Source: an uncultured Oxalobacteraceae bacterium (GTDB lineage: Bacteria > Pseudomonadota > Gammaproteobacteria > Burkholderiales > Burkholderiaceae). From it: DNA of 10,352 bases. Under the pieces are notes generated by a model. The model ran no database searches and was not told the origin of the DNA. It was given only the letters and a program-made list of their open reading frames with translations. The first letter of the stretch is position 1. The number at the start of each line of letters is the position of its first letter. The DNA is taken from positions 1 to 10,352 of the forward strand of contig CAMLFK010000179.1 of the NCBI GenBank assembly GCA_946479255.1, in the 5' to 3' direction. Positions 6,957 to 10,352 of the stretch are shown piece after piece. The position numbers and the translations under genes are program-made.

Positions 6957-8405
6957 TCACTCCAGGCGAATGGCGATGTCGAAAATCCACGTGCGGCGGA
7001 TCTCGATCACGTCGTATTGGCGCGCCAGGGCAGGCGAGAACGCGCCGTACGGCGCCTGGCTGGCGACGACTTTGCGTACCGCTTCGTCGATCGCCGGCAC
7101 GCCGCTGGAGCTCACGAAGCTTATCTTCTCGACCGAGCCGTCGGCGCGGATTGCCACCGTTACGACCGGGTTGGCGTGAGGCTGCTTCACCAGTTCGCGC
7201 ACCATGTCGAACGCCATGTTCATCTCGATTTTCCGGCTCATTGCTTGCGCATAGTGAACCAGATCGGCATTCGCATCGGCGCGGCCGAACAGCCATCCTC
7301 GGCGCAGGCTGCTCGTAGTCGGTGATGGACGGTTCGGGTCTCGCTGGACGGCTTCGGCATTGAGCTGCTTGCCGATTGCGCGCAGGCGCTCCTCGCGTTG
7401 CGCCTCCTGTTCAGCGCGCTCGCGTTGTGCCTGATCCAGCTTGGCCTGCTCCTGCCGCGCGGCCTCTTGCTTTGCCGCGTTCTGGCGCGCCGCTTCCTGG
7501 TCTAATGCCGCCCGCCTTGCGGCTTCCTGCTTCAGCGCGGCTTGTTGCGCTGCCTCTTTCTCCAATGCGGCGCGGCGTTCGGCTTCCTGCTTCAACGCGG
7601 CTTGCAGTGCTGCCTCCTTCTCCAATGAGGCGCGGCGTTCGGCTTCCTGCTTCAATGCATCCTGTCGCGCTTGCTCCTGCTTGGCGGCGTCCTGCCGCGC
7701 AGCCTCCAATCGGGCCTGCTCTCGCAGCGTTTCGAGTTGCACCTGCCTTGCCTGTTCTTGTCGTGTGGCTTCCTTGCGCACGGCATCGAGCCGCTCGGCT
7801 TCGGCCCGTTCGAGTTGCAGCGCCTGTACGCGCAGTTCCTCTTTCCGGGCAAGTTCTTGACGCTGGGTTGTTAAACGCGACGCTTCCCGTTCCGCAGCCG
7901 CCGCCAGTTCCAAATGTCGCAGCCGTTCCGCGTTTTGCTTCTCACGCTCAAGTGTCGGGTCGATTTGCGGCGGCGCGGGGCCGGGCGCCGATGCCTGTTG
8001 CGGGATATGGACGGAGGCGACCTCACGAGGTGCGGCGACGGGAGGTGGAACAGGAACCGATGGCAATGGGTCCGCAAGGCCGGGCTTGTCCATCGGGCCG
8101 GGCAGGGCCGTGGGCACCTCTGGCGGCCCAGCATGCGCCGGGGCCGATATCGGTGCGGCGGGGCGCACCGGCGCAAGCCGGATCTGCAAATCATCCGCCC
8201 CCAGCCGTCGTTCTTTCCAGGGCAAGTTCAGGCCGGACAGACCGAATGCCTGGCCACCTAAAGCAATGCTGAGCAGCAGGGAGTGAACGAGCAGGGAGAG
8301 TAGCAGCGCGGCGTGCATACGCCAGGGGCCGCGCTGTAAATTGAGTGCAGTACGCAAATTCCGAGCCCTTTGCGCAGGCGCGAAGTCAGGGGTTGAACAG
8401 GCCAA
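6957..8405 (-). CDS. TolA/TonB-like envelope protein with long repeat coiled coil and TonB_C-type domain
   Basis: Predicted single-pass inner-membrane protein reaching across the periplasm, 482 residues. In order: a basic cytoplasmic segment (1-29), a membrane helix at about 31-50, a Pro-rich region (80-150), an Ala/Gln/Glu/Arg-rich coiled coil (about 152-345) with three near-identical 20-residue units, and a TonB_C-like domain (about 385-478: VVTVAIRADGSVEKISF, SSGVPAIDEAVRKV). The helix has Ser37 and His41, an i/i+4 pair like the SHLS motif by which TonB and TolA contact ExbB-ExbD or TolQ-TolR. The layout is that of TolA, but no tolQ, tolR, tolB or pal is next to it, so I leave the symbol empty. 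The start is uncertain: TTG at 8405 keeps positive charges before the helix; the ATG at 8318 (residue 30) would start right at the helix. Neither has a clear ribosome binding site. It lies 86 bases after the J-like gene on the same strand. Confidence 0.85.
   Translation of the reverse strand: MACSTPDFAPAQRARNLRTALNLQRGPWRMHAALLLSLLVHSLLLSIALGGQAFGLSGLNLPWKERRLGADDLQIRLAPVRPAAPISAPAHAGPPEVPTALPGPMDKPGLADPLPSVPVPPPVAAPREVASVHIPQQASAPGPAPPQIDPTLEREKQNAERLRHLELAAAAEREASRLTTQRQELARKEELRVQALQLERAEAERLDAVRKEATRQEQARQVQLETLREQARLEAARQDAAKQEQARQDALKQEAERRASLEKEAALQAALKQEAERRAALEKEAAQQAALKQEAARRAALDQEAARQNAAKQEAARQEQAKLDQAQRERAEQEAQREERLRAIGKQLNAEAVQRDPNRPSPTTSSLRRGWLFGRADANADLVHYAQAMSRKIEMNMAFDMVRELVKQPHANPVVTVAIRADGSVEKISFVSSSGVPAIDEAVRKVVASQAPYGAFSPALARQYDVIEIRRTWIFDIAIRLE
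7501..7658 (-). repeat. 60-bp tandem repeats inside the TolA-like gene
   Basis: Units begin at 7501, 7561 and 7621. The first 38 bases of the second and third units differ at only two positions (36 of 38 identical); the first unit is more diverged, and weaker traces of the period flank the array (7441-7500 and from 7681). Each unit codes 20 residues of the form EAxRRAxLEKEAAxQAALKQ, extending the coiled coil by a fixed step. The near identity points to recent expansion by unequal recombination or slippage, and the unit number may vary between strains. Confidence 0.8.
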
Positions 8406-8491
8406 GAAGCGGATCGTATCACATAGGCAGGCTCGTCGATGAGTTGGCGAGGACCGTGGACTTGCGGCTGCGTAAAACCGACTTCCGGGCC

Positions 8492-9970
8492 TTACTTGGC
8501 CGCTTCCAGCGCTTCATTCTTAAAATCGAGAGCGCTTTCCTTCCGCTCCTTGAATCGTTGTTCGAAGAACATCCCGAACCTGCGCGTGACCTGCGGGCTG
8601 AATGGCGCCGATGCGCGGATCGCTTCCTCGGTTTTCGCGTCCAGCAGCGGCAGTCCGGATGGGGTCTTCGTCCTGATCTTGTCGATCGCACCGTGCTTGT
8701 CCAGTTTAATCATGAACTCGACCTTGTAAGTCCCGGGCTTGACATACCGCGGCCGAAAATCGATGCGCTCGACGATGGCGCGCCGTTCCGCATCGTTCAG
8801 GAAGCGCCCGGTGGGCGGCGCGGGCTTTATCACCGGTGCCGGCTCCTCGGCCAGCGTCGATGGATCCAGTTTGCGCGAGCCTGGCGGGATGTAGAACTTG
8901 CCTGCCGCACGTTTATAGTCGGCTTCGGCACGCGCCGCTTCCGCACTCGCCTGGGCCTGCTGTTCGGCGTTGGGCTGGAAGAAGCCACCCGGATCGTGCG
9001 CTGTGGACGGTGGCGTGGAAGGCCCGTCGAAGGCAGACGCCACGATCCGGATCAGGACCATCGCCACCATGAATTTCCACCAGCCGCCGCTCGACGTTTG
9101 GGGCGCGTCCGGCCGCTTGGGCCGGTAGGCAAGCACCCGCCGCCACTTCGGGATTGCCCGCTCCATTTCGATCCACTGCTCGATGCGCCCGGTGCTGGCG
9201 ATGATCGAAGTCCATGCCGGAAAGCGCTCCGCCATATTGCGCAGGTGCGGCACGTGGGTGAGCAGTTCGCCTTTGCCTGGTTCGGCATCGGCACGCACCC
9301 GGGTGACGGCATCGGCCTGGCCGGAACAGTCTCCGCTCGGCTGCTGCGTGTACATGGCGCTTTCGTCGATGGCCTGGTTCATCCATCCGCCGAGCTGGCC
9401 GAAGTCCATCAGGCGGCGGCGGTCCTTGTCCCAACCAAATACCTGGCGCGCGGCGACGAACAGGCCTTCGTGGCCGGTGCGCCAGCCGTTGACCAGCAAA
9501 TGCGCGACCAGGTACTCAAAATTGGCGCGCGCGCTGATGTTGAGCAGTCGATCGTCATTGGCGCAACCCTTCAGATGCTGTTGCCACAGGGCCGAATCGC
9601 GTCCATCGCCCTGGGCCGCGATCTCGCCGCAGATGAGCAGAAATTCGTCGAACACCGCCTGGGCCAGCTTCCGCGGGCTCTCGCCGGTGCTGGCGTCGCG
9701 CGGTGGTGCGACCGGCTCCGCTGGCACCACTGGAACGACAGGAACCACCGGCAGCACAGGAACCACCGCGGGCGGCGCGAAGCTGACCGGTGCGGGCCTG
9801 TGCTTGACCCAATGCAGCGCCATCTCATAAGCCTCGCGCAGGACCTGGAAGCCAGCCGCGTCGGCTTCCTGGTCGATCTGCTTGAGTTCACGGGCATAAG
9901 CGCGCTTGATGGCGCGTTCGTCGGCGTCCTGGCCGAGGCCGAGCCGGTTCAGACATTCGGTAGCGTACAT
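8492..9970 (-). CDS. J-like membrane protein with periplasmic TonB_C-like domain
   Basis: Predicted bitopic membrane protein of 492 residues, probably a partner of the Hsp70 encoded just upstream. Residues 1-55 (MYATECLNRLGL, then ERAIKRAYARELKQID and GFQVLREAYEMAL) look like a J domain: YATL-type opening, basic helix II, REAYE in helix III. The HPD tripeptide that triggers Hsp70 ATPase is missing; the loop reads QIDQEADAAG. A Val/Pro repeat linker (68-84) and a helical middle of no family I know (about 95-290) follow. One hydrophobic helix lies at 297-314. The remaining part ends in a TonB_C-like domain (about 412-470: KVEFMIKLDKHGAIDKIR, GLPLLDAKTEEAIRASAPF), which would be periplasmic. The ATG at 9970 is chosen because it is ten bases after the hscC-like stop and the J-like region begins there; an upstream in-frame start at 10063 would overlap that gene. 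There is no Shine-Dalgarno. It parallels membrane J proteins of E. coli hscC (DjlB, DjlC), but those lack the TonB_C part. Confidence 0.85.
   Translation of the reverse strand: MYATECLNRLGLGQDADERAIKRAYARELKQIDQEADAAGFQVLREAYEMALHWVKHRPAPVSFAPPAVVPVLPVVPVVPVVPAEPVAPPRDASTGESPRKLAQAVFDEFLLICGEIAAQGDGRDSALWQQHLKGCANDDRLLNISARANFEYLVAHLLVNGWRTGHEGLFVAARQVFGWDKDRRRLMDFGQLGGWMNQAIDESAMYTQQPSGDCSGQADAVTRVRADAEPGKGELLTHVPHLRNMAERFPAWTSIIASTGRIEQWIEMERAIPKWRRVLAYRPKRPDAPQTSSGGWWKFMVAMVLIRIVASAFDGPSTPPSTAHDPGGFFQPNAEQQAQASAEAARAEADYKRAAGKFYIPPGSRKLDPSTLAEEPAPVIKPAPPTGRFLNDAERRAIVERIDFRPRYVKPGTYKVEFMIKLDKHGAIDKIRTKTPSGLPLLDAKTEEAIRASAPFSPQVTRRFGMFFEQRFKERKESALDFKNEALEAAK
9722..9766 (-). repeat. Five 9-bp tandem units coding Val-Val-Pro repeats
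   Basis: Five 9-base units (starting 9722, 9731, 9740, 9749 and 9758; two are identical, AGGAACCAC on the plus strand) code V-V-P or V-L-P triplets in the linker after the J-like region. Such stretches form an extended, rather stiff linker. This is a normal sort of coding microsatellite, likely variable in length. Confidence 0.6.
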
Positions 9971-9980
9971 TGCGGGCCGG

Positions 9981-10352
9981 TTAAACAGGTTCGGTCGGGT
10001 TGATGAACTTCTCGCTGTCGTATTCGTCCAGCATGTCTTCAAAGGCGCGCGCTTCGACGGCAATGCGGCGCAGGTCCTGCTGGTCCAGCGTCAGTTCAAA
10101 ACGCAGGATGTGATTGCCCAGGCTTTCGCGCAGCGGGCCACGCAGCTGCTGGTACAGCCGTTCGGCGCGCGCCATCAGGGTGCGGTTCTCCATCTTGTCG
10201 CGCGGGTGGATCTTCAGTTCCGACAGCGCCTCGAAGCGCTCCGCGATTTCCACTTCGCTCAGCATGCCCGGGTTGCCGGTAATGAGGAGGGCATGGGTCT
10301 GCTGCGTTTTGAGGATCTTTGCTTCCACTTGCAGCAGGCCGTTGGCGTCGTA
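9981..10352 (-). CDS. hscC: HscC-type Hsp70 chaperone, C-terminal part (N-terminal part outside window)
   Basis: The last 123 residues of an Hsp70-family chaperone, an ATP-driven protein that binds unfolded or regulatory clients in the cytoplasm. The window edge cuts the end of the beta-sandwich substrate-binding domain: YDANGLLQVEAKI is the Hsp70 D-x-N-G-(I/L)-L signature strand. A helical lid follows with EIAERFEALSELKIHPRD and MENRTLMARAERLYQQL. The segment LSxLKIxPRD-x4-NRT is what I know from E. coli HscC, unlike DnaK or HscA, and the short tail without EEVD or a Gly-rich end also fits HscC. The family length is about 550 residues, so the ATPase domain is not visible. The stop TAA (9983-9981) is ten bases before the J-like gene start, implying one operon. 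The GTG at 10328 is internal. Confidence 0.85.
   Translation of the reverse strand, partial: YDANGLLQVEAKILKTQQTHALLITGNPGMLSEVEIAERFEALSELKIHPRDKMENRTLMARAERLYQQLRGPLRESLGNHILRFELTLDQQDLRRIAVEARAFEDMLDEYDSEKFINPTEPV

Noticed and set aside
7376..8272. 298-codon plus-strand frame opposite the TolA-like coiled coil
   Set aside because: Its Pro/Ala/Arg repeats mirror the 60-bp repeats of the coiled coil on the true coding strand; no start signal or family.
9700..9780. Thr/Gly-rich plus-strand repeat as a separate coding repeat
   Set aside because: It is the reverse complement of the Val-Val-Pro linker repeats in the J-like protein.
8345..10003. 552-codon open frame on the plus strand opposite the J-like gene
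   Set aside because: It is a high-GC antisense shadow: composition is Arg/Gly/Asp-rich without domains, while the minus strand has J-like and TonB_C-like features, a membrane helix and a matching operon partner.
1..10352. CRISPR array, tRNA, rRNA, insertion sequence or phage genes
   Set aside because: No spaced palindromic repeats, no tRNA-like cloverleaf, no transposase or integrase motifs and no terminal inverted repeats were seen.

Overview
The window looks like chromosomal DNA of a GC-rich betaproteobacterium. The protein sequences and gene order fit the Oxalobacteraceae (a Massilia/Duganella/Janthinobacterium-like organism). That placement is inferred from the look of the Mre/Rod proteins and of the HscC-type cluster; no database comparison was possible.

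Left part (1-6389, plus strand): the complete rod-shape and lateral-wall gene set except for the 5' half of mreB. The order is mreB (3' part), mreC, mreD, mrdA (PBP2), rodA, rlpA. From mreC to rlpA the genes overlap or lie 4-21 bases apart, so they form one transcription unit. mreB is separated from mreC by about 150 bases holding a perfect 9-bp GC-rich hairpin, a possible terminator or attenuator. MreB filaments, MreC/MreD and RodA-PBP2 make up the elongasome. RlpA is a lipoprotein lytic transglycosylase with a SPOR domain that acts on denuded septal glycan.

Middle (6390-6956): a short accessory strip. It holds a 36-bp relic of an rlpA 3' end, differing from the intact rlpA only at synonymous sites over 11 codons. 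It also holds a small minus-strand gene for a 68-residue zinc-ribbon protein with a clear ribosome binding site.

Right part (6957-10352, minus strand, read right to left): an HscC-type Hsp70 (only its C-terminal part is in the window), then after 10 bases a membrane protein with a J-like N-terminus lacking HPD and a periplasmic TonB_C-like end, then after 86 bases a TolA/TonB-like protein with a SHLS-type membrane helix, a long Ala/Gln/Glu-rich coiled coil built on 20-residue repeats, and a TonB_C-like end. The Hsp70 plus J-like membrane protein recalls the hscC-djlC pair of Escherichia coli. Joining the J-like region and a periplasmic TonB_C-like domain in one polypeptide, next to a second TonB_C protein, is the most unusual thing in the window and suggests an envelope-spanning system linked to a cytoplasmic Hsp70.
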